Assembly (NCBI RefSeq): GCF_016862195.1 | Contig: NZ_BOMM01000008.1 | Location: forward strand, 1 to 64,000 | Length of the DNA: 64,000 nt | Direction of reading: 5' to 3' | Source of the DNA: Paractinoplanes ferrugineus | GTDB taxonomy: Bacteria > Actinomycetota > Actinomycetes > Mycobacteriales > Micromonosporaceae | Shown: piece by piece, positions 52,862 through 61,436 of the stretch | How positions within the stretch are numbered: position 1 is the stretch's first letter | Layout: every line of letters begins with the position of its first letter | Notes under the pieces: generated by a model | Database searches by the model: none | The model's input: the letters and a program-made list of their open reading frames with translations, nothing else | What the model was told of the DNA's origin: nothing | Translations under genes and position numbers: made by a program

Positions 52862-54499
52862 ATGGCGGTCGGACCGATGCTCATCGCCGGTCGATACCGT
52901 CTGCTCGAGCCGGTCGGCGCGGGCGGCATGGGTCGTGTCTGGCTGGCCCGCGACGAGATGCTCGATCGTGACGTCGCGGTCAAGGAATTCGTTCCGCCGG
53001 ACTGGATGTCGGAGGAGGAGCAGGCGCGCCTGCGGCACCGGACGCTGCGTGAGGCCCGCAGCGCGGGGCGGCTCAACCATCCCCATGTGGTCCGGGTCTA
53101 CGACGTCGTGCACGACGACGACCTGCCCTGGATCGTGATGGAGTACGTCCCGTCCCGCTCCCTGCACCAGGTGATCCACGACGACGGGCCGTATTCGCCG
53201 GTGGCCACCGCCCGGATCGGGCTGGCCGTCCTCGACGCGCTGAGCGCCGCCCATCGAGCCGGTGTGCTGCATCGTGACGTCAAACCGCACAACGTGCTGA
53301 TCGGCACCGACGGCCGGGTCGTGCTCACCGACTTCGGCCTGGCCACGTTCGTGGACGACGGCGCCGTCACCGGCGACGGGAACATCGTCGGATCACCGCA
53401 GTACGTGTCCCCGGAACGGGCCCGGGACGGCGCTTCCACTGTCGAGTCGGATCTGTGGTCGCTCGGGGCCACGCTCTATTCGGCAGTCGAGGGCCGGTCG
53501 CCCTATCAGCGGTCGACCGCGATGGCGACGTTGATGGCGCTGGCCACCGAGCCGCCCGACCCGCCGGAACACGCCGGGTTGCTCGGACCGGTGCTGCTCG
53601 GGCTGCTGCGGCACGATCCGGCGACGCGGCTCACCGCCAGCGAGCTGGAGCGGCGGCTCCGGATGGTCATCGCGGCCGCTCCCGGGGCCGGGGGAGTGCC
53701 GTCCCCGCGCAAGCCCCGCGGGGTGCCGAGGACGTCCCCCGCCGCTGCGCCGCCGGTTTCGCCGGAGGCGCCGTCGCGACGCCCCGCGTTCCGGCCGGCC
53801 GAGCGGCGGTCGATTCTGATGGCGACCGGGCTGGCCCTCGCGGCACTGCTGGGCGGGGGTGCGATCGTGGCCGGCTACCTCGTTCAGCGCTCCGATACCC
53901 CGGGCCCGACGCCGTCCGGCTCGCCGCCGCCGGCCTTCGCCGTCGCCGGGTTCTCGCCGGCCCTCTGTTCCGCGGGGACCTCGGCGGACCCGTCCGCCCC
54001 CGCTGTCCGGATGCCGCAGAAGGGTGCGGCCCGCGGGGTGAGCGGCTGGAACCTGCTGTCGGGCTGGTCGTACTTCTCCGACGGATCCGGCTTCCACCTG
54101 GCCGTGCCGGACGGTTGGAGGTACCGGAAATCAGGCAGTCTGTACTGCTTCAGCGAGCCGGGCGGGCACCGGGTGCTGAGCCTGGACACCGGCCGCAACC
54201 CGTCGGCCGACCCGGTGACCGCCTGCCGTGCCGAGGCGAGTCGGCTGGTCAAGGCCGGTGCGCTGCCCGGGTACGCGGAAATCTCCATCGAGTCCCGGCC
54301 GCTGCTGGCCAAGGCGGCCGACTGGGAGTACGGCTTCCAGGACGACGACGGTGCCAAGCTGCACGCGCGCACCCGCTGGTTCACGAGCAACGGTCGTGGT
54401 TACGCGTTGAGCTGGGCCACCCAGGAGATCGACTGGACCGGTGACCTGGCAAAGATCAACATGGTGGTGAGCACGTTCTACGCGGAGAAGCGAAGCTAG
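52862..54499 (+). CDS. Membrane Ser/Thr protein kinase, PknB-type
   Basis: A 545-residue receptor-like kinase. The kinase domain (about 12-270) has VGAGGMGRVWLA, the ATP lysine in VAVKEFV, LHRDVKPHNVLI, DFGLATFVDDG and GSPQYVSPE. A Pro-rich linker, one helix (about 320-342) and a ~195-residue outer domain with several cysteines follow. The outer domain is not PASTA and I do not recognise it. ATG 52862 is preceded by GTGGGGG; TATCCT (52829-52834) is a likely -10. Confidence 0.92.
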   Translation: MAVGPMLIAGRYRLLEPVGAGGMGRVWLARDEMLDRDVAVKEFVPPDWMSEEEQARLRHRTLREARSAGRLNHPHVVRVYDVVHDDDLPWIVMEYVPSRSLHQVIHDDGPYSPVATARIGLAVLDALSAAHRAGVLHRDVKPHNVLIGTDGRVVLTDFGLATFVDDGAVTGDGNIVGSPQYVSPERARDGASTVESDLWSLGATLYSAVEGRSPYQRSTAMATLMALATEPPDPPEHAGLLGPVLLGLLRHDPATRLTASELERRLRMVIAAAPGAGGVPSPRKPRGVPRTSPAAAPPVSPEAPSRRPAFRPAERRSILMATGLALAALLGGGAIVAGYLVQRSDTPGPTPSGSPPPAFAVAGFSPALCSAGTSADPSAPAVRMPQKGAARGVSGWNLLSGWSYFSDGSGFHLAVPDGWRYRKSGSLYCFSEPGGHRVLSLDTGRNPSADPVTACRAEASRLVKAGALPGYAEISIESRPLLAKAADWEYGFQDDDGAKLHARTRWFTSNGRGYALSWATQEIDWTGDLAKINMVVSTFYAEKRS

Positions 54500-54543
54500 C
54501 TCTCACAGGAATCGTTCAGCCGGTGTTGTTACCGTCTTGCCCC

Positions 54544-54609
54544 ATGATCGGCAGTACCCAGCCGGGCTCGGCCCGGCTCTGTGCCTCCTTTTCCACCCAG
54601 CCATGTTGA
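54544..54609 (+). CDS. Possible leaderless 21-residue leader peptide
   Basis: ATG 54544 lies 8 nt after TACCGT (54530-54535), the leaderless spacing seen at many genes here. The 21-codon frame (MIGSTQPGS... ending STQPC) stops at 54607-54609, four bases past the start codon of the CNNM gene. Such overlap couples translation, so it may regulate or feed the downstream start, which has no ribosome-binding site of its own. Confidence 0.4.
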   Translation: MIGSTQPGSARLCASFSTQPC

Positions 54610-55892
54610 TCCTTGTCGGTCTTCTGCTGGTCCTCCTCGTCACGGCCGTGACCGGCTATTTCGTGGCTCAGGAGTTCGGATATGTCGCCGCGGATCGCGG
54701 CCGCCTCCGCCGCCAGGCCGCGGAGGGTGACCCCGCCGCGGCGCGTGCCCTGCGGGTCACCGAACGACTCTCCTTCGTGCTGTCGGGCGCCCAGCTCGGC
54801 ATCACCGTCACCGCGCTTCTCGTCGGTTACGTCGCCGAGCCGTTCCTGGGCGACGGACTGGCCGCGCTGTTCGGCGTGGCCGGCGTGCCCGCCTCGGTGA
54901 GCATGCCGATCTCCGTCGCGTTCGCCCTGGTCGTGGCCACCGTCGTGCAGATGGTGTTCGGCGAGCTCGCGCCCAAGAACCTGGCCATCGCGCGCCCGGA
55001 GGCGGTGGCGAAATCGCTGAGCCGCTCCACACTGCTCTATCTGCGGGTCTTCGGCCCGGTCATCCGGCTCTTCGACGCCGCCGCCGCACGTCTGCTGCGC
55101 CGGCTCGGCATCGAACCCGTCGACGAGCTACCGGAAGGCGCCACCTCCGAAGACCTCGAGCAGATCATCGAGGCGTCCCGCAAGGACGGCGTCCTCTCCC
55201 CCGAGTTGTCCGCTCTTCTCGATCGCGGCCTCGACTTCCGTGGTCTGACCGCCGCCTCGGTGATGGTGCCGCGGATCCGCGTCGACCTGCTCGCCGCGAC
55301 GGCGACCGCGGCCGACGTGGTCGCGCTGATGGACACCGGGCACTCCCGCTTCCCGGTCCGGGGCGCCACCTCGGACGAGATCCTCGGCGTCATCTCGATC
55401 TCCGACGTGATCTCGGTGCCGCCCGCGCGGCGTTCCTCCGTGCTGGTCGCCGACCTGCTCAGCGAACCGCTGATGGTGCCGTCCTCGCTGCGCCTGCCGG
55501 CCGTGCTGGAGCGGCTGCGCTCGGGCCGCCGCCAGATGGCCTGCGTGGTCGACGAGTTCGGCGGCTTCGCCGGCATCGTGACCTTCGAGGACATCGCCGA
55601 GGAACTGGTCGGCCCGATCCGCGACGAGGACGATCTGCCGGAGCCCGCTCCGGTCCGTCAGGACGACGGCTCGTGGCTGGTGCCGGCTCGCTGGCGGCTC
55701 GACGAGATCAGCGACGCCACCGGCGTCGAGCTGCCGCTCTCCGACGACTACGACACGGTCTCCGGGCTGGTCATGGCCCGTCTCGGCAGAATGGCCAAGG
55801 CCGGCGACTCGCTCATTCTTGACGACGATCTTTCGGTACGGGTGGAGAGCGTCGACCGCCACGTGCCGCAGACAGTGAGGTTGTCGAGATGA
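54603..55892 (+). CDS. CNNM/CorC-family membrane protein (hemolysin-like), first copy
   Basis: A 429-residue protein with the CNNM (DUF21) transmembrane domain (about 1-190; GYFVAQEFGYVAADRGRL, SGAQLGITVTALLVGYVAEPFLG), a CBS pair (about 210-330) and a C-terminal CorC/HlyC domain. CNNM proteins are Mg2+ or other divalent-cation transporters or regulators. ATG 54603 starts the first helix; an in-frame TTG at 54537 would add a poorly conserved arm. It overlaps the second copy by ATGA. Confidence 0.9.
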   Translation: MLILVGLLLVLLVTAVTGYFVAQEFGYVAADRGRLRRQAAEGDPAAARALRVTERLSFVLSGAQLGITVTALLVGYVAEPFLGDGLAALFGVAGVPASVSMPISVAFALVVATVVQMVFGELAPKNLAIARPEAVAKSLSRSTLLYLRVFGPVIRLFDAAAARLLRRLGIEPVDELPEGATSEDLEQIIEASRKDGVLSPELSALLDRGLDFRGLTAASVMVPRIRVDLLAATATAADVVALMDTGHSRFPVRGATSDEILGVISISDVISVPPARRSSVLVADLLSEPLMVPSSLRLPAVLERLRSGRRQMACVVDEFGGFAGIVTFEDIAEELVGPIRDEDDLPEPAPVRQDDGSWLVPARWRLDEISDATGVELPLSDDYDTVSGLVMARLGRMAKAGDSLILDDDLSVRVESVDRHVPQTVRLSR

Positions 55893-56917
55893 CCGCCGTG
55901 CTCGCCGTGTTGCTGCTCGTCGGCAACGCGTTCTTCGTCGCCGCCGAGTTCGCCCTGGTGGCCAGCAAACGCCACCGTCTCGAACAGGCCGCCGCCACCG
56001 GTGGCCGGGCCGCCGCCGCGGCGCTGGCCGGCAGCCGGTCGTTGCCGCTCATGCTGGCCGGCGCCCAGTTGGGCATCACACTGTGCTCGCTGGGCTTAGG
56101 CGCTCTGGCCGAGCCGGCGCTCGCGCACTGGCTGACGCCGCTGTTCCACGGCGTCGGCCTGCCGGAGTTGGCCTCGCATGTGATCGCCTTCGTAATCGCC
56201 CTGGCCGTGGTCACGTTCCTGCACCTGGTGATCGGCGAGATGATGCCGAAGTCGTGGGCGATCACCGACCCGGAGCATTCGGCGGTGCTGCTGGCGCTGC
56301 CGTTCCGGCTCTTCGCGCGGCTCGTCGGCCCGCTGCTGCGCCTGCTGAACGCGCTGGCCAACGCCGTGCTCAAACCGTTCGGCGTGCGCGCGCAGGACCA
56401 GCTCCCGGTGTCGCACGGCCCCGCCGAGATGCAGATCCTGCTCGACCGTTCGCGCGCCGAGGGCCTGATCGGGGCGGAACAGAGCGAACTGCTCAGCAGC
56501 GTGCTCGGCCTCGGCTCGCTACGGGTCCGCGAGGTCGCCTTCGCCGCCGATCAGCTGGTCACCGTGCCGGCCACGGCGTCGGCGGCCGATGTGGAGCTGG
56601 CCTCGATGGGCAGCGGCCGGTCCCGTCTCGCGGTGACCGGCGCGGACGGCGCGGTGGTGGGTTTCGTGCATGTCCGCGACGTGGTCCGGGCGACCACCGC
56701 GGGCCGCGACGTCACCGCTGCCGACCTGATGGACGAGCCGTTCACCCTCGGCGCGGACGACCGGGTGGTCGACGCCGTCACCGCCATGCGAGCGGGCCGC
56801 GCCCAGGTCGCGCTGGTCGCCGGCGGCGGGTTCGTCGCCCTCGAGGACCTGCTCGAACAGGTGCTCGGCCCGTTCGACGACGAGACCGACCCGGTCTCGG
56901 TAGCGGTTCCCCGCTAG
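55889..56917 (+). CDS. CNNM/CorC-family membrane protein, second copy
   Basis: A 342-residue paralogue of the preceding gene: DUF21 membrane domain (NAFFVAAEFALVASKRHRLEQ, AGAQLGITLCSLGLGALAEPAL), then a CBS pair. It lacks most of the C-terminal CorC/HlyC domain of its neighbour. Such unequal pairs are typical in actinobacteria and probably work as a heteromer in cation handling. Confidence 0.9.
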   Translation: MTAVLAVLLLVGNAFFVAAEFALVASKRHRLEQAAATGGRAAAAALAGSRSLPLMLAGAQLGITLCSLGLGALAEPALAHWLTPLFHGVGLPELASHVIAFVIALAVVTFLHLVIGEMMPKSWAITDPEHSAVLLALPFRLFARLVGPLLRLLNALANAVLKPFGVRAQDQLPVSHGPAEMQILLDRSRAEGLIGAEQSELLSSVLGLGSLRVREVAFAADQLVTVPATASAADVELASMGSGRSRLAVTGADGAVVGFVHVRDVVRATTAGRDVTAADLMDEPFTLGADDRVVDAVTAMRAGRAQVALVAGGGFVALEDLLEQVLGPFDDETDPVSVAVPR

Positions 56918-56954
56918 TTTTCGCCACCCCGTTTGTTCAAGGAGGAATGACCCG

Positions 56955-57989
56955 GTGGTTTTCAAGAAGATGATGCGCGCCTTCGGTGCCGGCGGGCCGT
57001 CCGTCGACACCGTGCTGGCCAACCCCAACGTACGTCCCGGCCTGGCGCTCGACGGTCAGGTCCGGGTGACCGGCGGCGACCACGACGTCACCATCGAGCA
57101 GATCGTGCTCGGCCTGGTGACCCGGGTCGACCACGAGCACGGCGACAACGTCGTCGAGTTCTACCGCCAGCCCGTCTCCGGTCCGTTCCAACTGCGCACG
57201 GGTGAGCAGCGGGACCTCCCGTTCTCGTTCCCGGTGCCGTGGGAGACCCCGATCACCCACTTCTACGGGCAGCGCCTGCACGGCATGACGATGGGCCTGC
57301 GCACCGAGCTCGCCGTGGCGAAGGCGGTGGACAAGGGCGACCTGGACGAGGTGGCGGTGCACCCGCTGCCCGCCCAGGAGCGCATCCTGGACGCTTTCGC
57401 CGGCCAGGGTTTCCGCTTCAAGAAGGCCGACCTGGAGCACGGCGGCATCTATGGTCTGCGTCAGCAGCTGCCCTTCTACCAGGAGATCGAGTTCTACCCG
57501 CCGCCGCACCTGGCGGGCGGCATCAACGAGGTCGAGGTCACCTTCGTCGCCGACCCGGACGGTGTCGAGGTCATCCTCGAGTTCGACAAGCGCGGCGGCT
57601 TCCTGAGCTCAGGCCACGACGCCTACGGCCGCTTCCGCGTCGCCCACGTCGAGGCCGACACCGCCGACTGGAACGCGGTCGTCGAGTCCTGGGTCGGCGA
57701 GGCCGCGGGCCGCTACCAGGGCTTGCGCGGCGCGTCCGGTTTCGGCGGCCACGGCGCCCCGGGCGGCTACGGCGCCCCGGCCGGTTTCGGTGGGCACGGC
57801 GGCGGCTTCGGCGGACACGCCGGGCACGGCTATCCGGCGCACGGCGGTCACCACGGTCACTACCGCCGCCAGGGTCCGGGCATGGGCGGGATGGTCGCCG
57901 GCGTGGCCGGCGGCGTCGTGGGCGGCATGATCCTCGGCGAGGTCGTCGAGGAGGTCTTCGAGGACGACGGCGGCGACTTCGAGGAGTAG
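56955..57989 (+). CDS. Spo0M/SpoOM family sporulation-control protein
   Basis: A 344-residue protein. The N-terminal ~245 residues are the arrestin-like Spo0M domain (VFKKMMRAFGAGGPSVDTVL, LDGQVRVTGGDHDV, FPVPWETPITH). The rest is a His/Gly-rich low-complexity tail (FGGHGGGFGGHAGHG) ending in a glycine-zipper segment (GGMVAGVAGGVVGGMILG) and an acidic tip, which is unusual for the family and could bind metal or membrane. GTG 56955 has AAGGAGG at good spacing. The family affects sporulation and cytoskeleton in Bacillus. Confidence 0.9.
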   Translation: MVFKKMMRAFGAGGPSVDTVLANPNVRPGLALDGQVRVTGGDHDVTIEQIVLGLVTRVDHEHGDNVVEFYRQPVSGPFQLRTGEQRDLPFSFPVPWETPITHFYGQRLHGMTMGLRTELAVAKAVDKGDLDEVAVHPLPAQERILDAFAGQGFRFKKADLEHGGIYGLRQQLPFYQEIEFYPPPHLAGGINEVEVTFVADPDGVEVILEFDKRGGFLSSGHDAYGRFRVAHVEADTADWNAVVESWVGEAAGRYQGLRGASGFGGHGAPGGYGAPAGFGGHGGGFGGHAGHGYPAHGGHHGHYRRQGPGMGGMVAGVAGGVVGGMILGEVVEEVFEDDGGDFEE

Positions 57990-57997
57990 CCCCGGAC

Positions 57998-58041
57998 CGG
58001 CCGCCGCCCGCCCGCCCGCCGCCACGGGTGGCCGGCGGCCG
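57998..58041. terminator. Bidirectional terminator between convergent genes
   Basis: CGGCCGCC (57998-58005) pairs with GGCGGCCG (58034-58041) in the 99-bp gap between the Spo0M gene and the oxidase-GNAT gene. The long GC-rich loop makes it less clear than the other terminators. Confidence 0.55.
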
Positions 58042-58088
58042 CTTGTCCCTCGGCCCGCGTTATCGCTTCCCGGCCGACTGCCCCGTGC

Positions 58089-59315
58089 TCAGCCCTCGGC
58101 CAACCGAGCGCGTAAGCGCTCCGCGGCCGCGGGCCACTCGCCGGACGTCATCGCGAACACCACCGTGTCGCGCCAGGTGCCGTCAGGTCGAAGGCGCTGG
58201 TGCCGGAGAAGGCCGTCGCGGGTGGCGCCCAGCCGGGCGATCGCGTTCTGCGAGCGCTCGTTGCGGATGTCGGTGTACCAGAAGACCTTCTCCGCGCCGA
58301 GCGCCTCGAACGCGTGCGCCAGCAGCAACAGCTTGGCCTCGGTGTTGACCCCGGTGCGCCACCACGGGCGGCCGACCATGGTGTGCCCGATGCCGACCGA
58401 CCGGTTGACCGGGTCGATGTCGTGGTAGGTCGTCACCCCGAGCACCGTGCCCGTGCGCGGGTCGACCTGGGCCCACGGCATCTGGAAGCCGGTCCACTGA
58501 CGTTGGTGCAGCTCGGCTATGTGCTGTGTCATCTCCGCCACGGTGCGCGGCTGGACGGTCGGCAGGTAACGCCAGACCTCCGGATCGGCGACGGCCTCGA
58601 GCAGGCCGGCGGCGTGGCCCGGAGTCAGCGGCTCGAGCCGCACGTGCCGCCCCTCGAGCACCACCGGCTTGACCCAGGGCGAGCCGCCCCCGGGCAGATA
58701 GGCCGGCGGCGCGGCAGCCACCCCGGCCTCGGTGCGCGGTGGACCATAGGCCCTCGTCACCGGCAGGACGCCGGCCCACGCCGGCAGCGAGACGTCGTCC
58801 GGATCGTCCACCACGCCGTGACTCCTGGACTTGGCCGCGGCCTCGTCGAGCGACAGGGCCAGCACGGCGGTCTCGGCAAGCTCCTTGCGGGTGGGCGGAC
58901 GCGTCTCCGCGGCCCGGCCCGCTCCGACCTTCTCGGTGAGGGCGCCCATGGCGGCCAGTTTCTCCCGCTCGTCGGTGACCGGCCGAGCGACGCCGTGCAC
59001 GACCACGGAACGGTAGTTGGCGCTGTGGTGGGCTTGTGATCGCGCGTAGACAATGCCGTCGAGGAGCGTGACGCTCACACAGACCCGCGCCCCCTCGCCG
59101 CGGGTCGACAGGCCCATCCGGCCGCCGCTCGACCCGTGCAGATAGAGCGTGTCACCGACGCGGACGTGCAGAGTGGGCAGCACCCGAGGCTCGCCGTCGA
59201 CCACGAACGCGACCGAACAGTCATATGCCTCGTCGAGGATGGCGTGGGTCAGCTCGGCGTCGTAACTCATCCGATCGCGATAGCGGGTGGCGGTGGTGAG
59301 ATCCGTCTGGAGCAC
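58089..59315 (-). CDS. Fusion of pyridoxamine-oxidase-like flavoprotein and GNAT acetyltransferase
   Basis: A 408-residue two-domain protein. Residues 1-200 are a split-barrel FMN-binding domain of the pyridoxamine 5'-phosphate oxidase-like superfamily (DCSVAFVVDGEPRVLPTLHVRVGDTL split, HGSSGGRM, YRSVVVHG). Residues 220-405 are a GNAT domain of the RimJ/RimL type (VRLEPLTPGHAAGLLE, WWRTGVNTEAKLLLLAHAFE, NERSQNAIARLGA). GTG 59315 follows AGGAGG. It is divergent from a MocR regulator across a 14-bp palindrome, so it is the probable target. The substrate is unknown. Confidence 0.88.
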   Translation of the reverse strand: MLQTDLTTATRYRDRMSYDAELTHAILDEAYDCSVAFVVDGEPRVLPTLHVRVGDTLYLHGSSGGRMGLSTRGEGARVCVSVTLLDGIVYARSQAHHSANYRSVVVHGVARPVTDEREKLAAMGALTEKVGAGRAAETRPPTRKELAETAVLALSLDEAAAKSRSHGVVDDPDDVSLPAWAGVLPVTRAYGPPRTEAGVAAAPPAYLPGGGSPWVKPVVLEGRHVRLEPLTPGHAAGLLEAVADPEVWRYLPTVQPRTVAEMTQHIAELHQRQWTGFQMPWAQVDPRTGTVLGVTTYHDIDPVNRSVGIGHTMVGRPWWRTGVNTEAKLLLLAHAFEALGAEKVFWYTDIRNERSQNAIARLGATRDGLLRHQRLRPDGTWRDTVVFAMTSGEWPAAAERLRARLAEG

Positions 59316-59346
59316 TGGAGACCTCCTGCGACGCTTGCGTCGTTAC

Positions 59347-59360
59347 CTGTACTAGTACAG
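59347..59360. promoter_or_regulatory. 14-bp palindromic operator candidate
   Basis: CTGTACTAGTACAG is a perfect palindrome in the 55-bp gap between the divergent fusion gene and the MocR gene, 10 bp before the MocR start. It probably binds MocR and overlaps the promoter of at least one of the genes. Confidence 0.65.
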
Positions 59361-59370
59361 AATCTGTCTT

Positions 59371-60717
59371 GTGTCAGCACAGTATCAGGTCAGCGGCGAC
59401 AGCGCCGCCGCGATTTCCGCCAGCATCGAGTCGGGCGTCCTGCGGGGCGACTTCGTCTGGGGTGCCGCCCTGCCGCCGATCCGGGTGCTCGCCGGTGACC
59501 TGCACGTCAGCCCGGCCACCGTGGCCAAGGCCTATCAGGAGCTGCGACATCGCGGCGTGCTCGAGGCCGACGGCCGGCGTGGCACCCGGGTGCGGTCCCG
59601 GCCGTCGATCGCCGGGCCGCGATCGAGCCTGCGCCTGCCGGTGCCCGAGGGGGTGCTCGACCTCTCCTCCGGTGAACCCGACATCCGCTGGCTGCCGCGC
59701 ATCGACGGGGCGCTGCACGCGGTCGCCGACCTGAGCGGCGCACCGCAGGGTTATGCGGCAGCCGTCGCCATGCCCGAGTTGATCGACATGGCTCGCCCCC
59801 GCCTCGCCGCCGACGGTGTGCCGGTCGAGGACGCCGCGATCACCGCCGCCTCGGGCACGCTCGACGCGATCGAGCGCCTGCTCACCGTTCATCTACGGCC
59901 GGGCGACGCGGTCGCGGTGGAGGATCCGGGCTGGGCCAACCTGATCGACCTGCTGGCCGCGCTCGACCTGCGCCCGATCCCGGTCACGATCGACCAGGAG
60001 GGTCCCGAGGCGGAGTCGCTGGCCGCCGCTCTTCGCGCCGGCGCGCGAGCCGTGGTGGTGACGGTGCGCGCGCAGAACCCGACCGGTGCCGCCCTCTCCG
60101 AATCTCGGGCGGGTGCGCTTCGCACGGTTCTGTCCGCGCACGCGCGAGTCCTGCTCATCGAGGATGATCATGCCGCCGAGCTGGCCGGCGCGCCGCTGCA
60201 CTGCTTGGGCCCGGTCACCGAGTCGTGGGCGTTCATCCGCTCGGCATCCAAACCGTTCGGTCCCGACCTGCGCATCGCCGTCATGGCCGGCGACCAGACC
60301 ACGATCGCCCGGGTGATGGGCCGCATGCGCCTCGGCACCGGCTGGGTCTCCACCATCCTTCAGCGACTGCTCCTGCGGCTCTGGCTCGACGACGACGTGA
60401 CGGTCAAGGTCGCGGGCGCCGCCGCCGGCTACGCACGGCGGCGCCGCGCCCTCTGCGACGCACTCTCGGCGCGCGGGTTGACCGCCGAGGGGTCGACAGG
60501 CATCAATGCTTGGGTACGCGTTCCGGACGAGACCCGCACGATCGGCCTGCTCCGCGACGCCGGTTACGCGGTGGCGCCCGGTTCCCTTTTCCGGATCGAC
60601 AGTCCGCCCGGCATCCGCATCACGATCAGTCCGCTCGACGACGCCGACATCCCCCCGCTGGCCGAGGCGGTGGCGGCGGCCGCCGGTCCGGCCGGCCTGC
60701 CGTCACCCGCTCGGTGA
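59371..60717 (+). CDS. MocR-type GntR regulator with aminotransferase-like domain
   Basis: A 448-residue regulator. The N-terminal winged helix of GntR type (ASIESGVLRGDF, VSPATVAKAYQELRHRGVLEADG) joins a fold-type I aminotransferase domain with SSGEPDIRWLP, the PLP aspartate region in LIEDDHAAEL and the Schiff-base lysine in SASKPFGPDLRI. MocR proteins often sense PLP or amino acids and control a divergent gene, here a flavoprotein-acetyltransferase fusion. GTG 59371 begins at once after the palindrome region. Confidence 0.92.
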   Translation: MSAQYQVSGDSAAAISASIESGVLRGDFVWGAALPPIRVLAGDLHVSPATVAKAYQELRHRGVLEADGRRGTRVRSRPSIAGPRSSLRLPVPEGVLDLSSGEPDIRWLPRIDGALHAVADLSGAPQGYAAAVAMPELIDMARPRLAADGVPVEDAAITAASGTLDAIERLLTVHLRPGDAVAVEDPGWANLIDLLAALDLRPIPVTIDQEGPEAESLAAALRAGARAVVVTVRAQNPTGAALSESRAGALRTVLSAHARVLLIEDDHAAELAGAPLHCLGPVTESWAFIRSASKPFGPDLRIAVMAGDQTTIARVMGRMRLGTGWVSTILQRLLLRLWLDDDVTVKVAGAAAGYARRRRALCDALSARGLTAEGSTGINAWVRVPDETRTIGLLRDAGYAVAPGSLFRIDSPPGIRITISPLDDADIPPLAEAVAAAAGPAGLPSPAR

Positions 60718-60760
60718 CTCCGCCGTGCATCAGGCCGCCCGATTGGGGTAGAACCGTGAG

Positions 60761-61423
60761 ATGCCAAGGACCGAGGCGCCGGTCGGCGCCCAGCAGTGGG
60801 TGCCGCCGCACGCCCGGAGCATCGAGGAGCTCAAGTCGGCCGCCGCCGGCTGCGAGGGGTGCGAGCTCCATGCCGACGCGACGCAGACCGTCTTCGGCCG
60901 GGGTGCGCCGCACGCCAAGGTGGTCTTCGTCGGCGAGCAGCCGGGCGACGTGGAAGACCAGAAGGGCCTGCCGTTCGTGGGCCCGGCCGGCCGGCTCCTG
61001 CGCGAGGCGGTCGACGACGCCGGCCTCGACCCCGCCGACCTCTACATCACCAACGCGGTCAAGCATTTCCGGTTCGAGCTGCGAGGCACCCGACGCATCC
61101 ACCAGTCGCCCGGCCCGGCCCACATCACCGCCTGCCGACCGTGGGTGGTGGCGGAGTTCGCGCTGCTCGAACCACAGATCGTGGTCATCCTCGGAGCGAC
61201 CGCGGGTAAGGCGTTGATGGGTCCGTCGTTCCGGGTAACCCAGCAGCGCGGACACCTGATGCCGTGGCCGGCCTCGGCCCACCACCCGGCGGACTTCCCG
61301 GTCGCCGAGGCGCAGGCCCTCGCCACGATCCACCCGTCCGCGGTGCTGCGCGCCGACAATCGGGACGTCGCCTATCAGGGCCTGGTGGACGACCTCAAGG
61401 TCGTCGCGGGGGCCGTGCGCTGA
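60761..61423 (+). CDS. UdgX-type uracil-DNA glycosylase
   Basis: A 220-residue Fe-S uracil-DNA glycosylase of the UdgX group, known for forming a covalent bond to the abasic site after removing uracil. Diagnostic are VGEQPGDVEDQKGLPFVGPAG, TNAVKH (His replacing the cluster cysteine of family 4) and the R-loop with the nucleophile, here GTRRIHQSP with His114; the usual loop reads KRRIH, so Lys is Thr. Cys31, Cys34 and Cys125 are cluster ligands. ATG 60761 has TAGAAC 6 nt upstream. Confidence 0.9.
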   Translation: MPRTEAPVGAQQWVPPHARSIEELKSAAAGCEGCELHADATQTVFGRGAPHAKVVFVGEQPGDVEDQKGLPFVGPAGRLLREAVDDAGLDPADLYITNAVKHFRFELRGTRRIHQSPGPAHITACRPWVVAEFALLEPQIVVILGATAGKALMGPSFRVTQQRGHLMPWPASAHHPADFPVAEAQALATIHPSAVLRADNRDVAYQGLVDDLKVVAGAVR

Positions 61424-61436
61424 GTACGCTTTCGCA

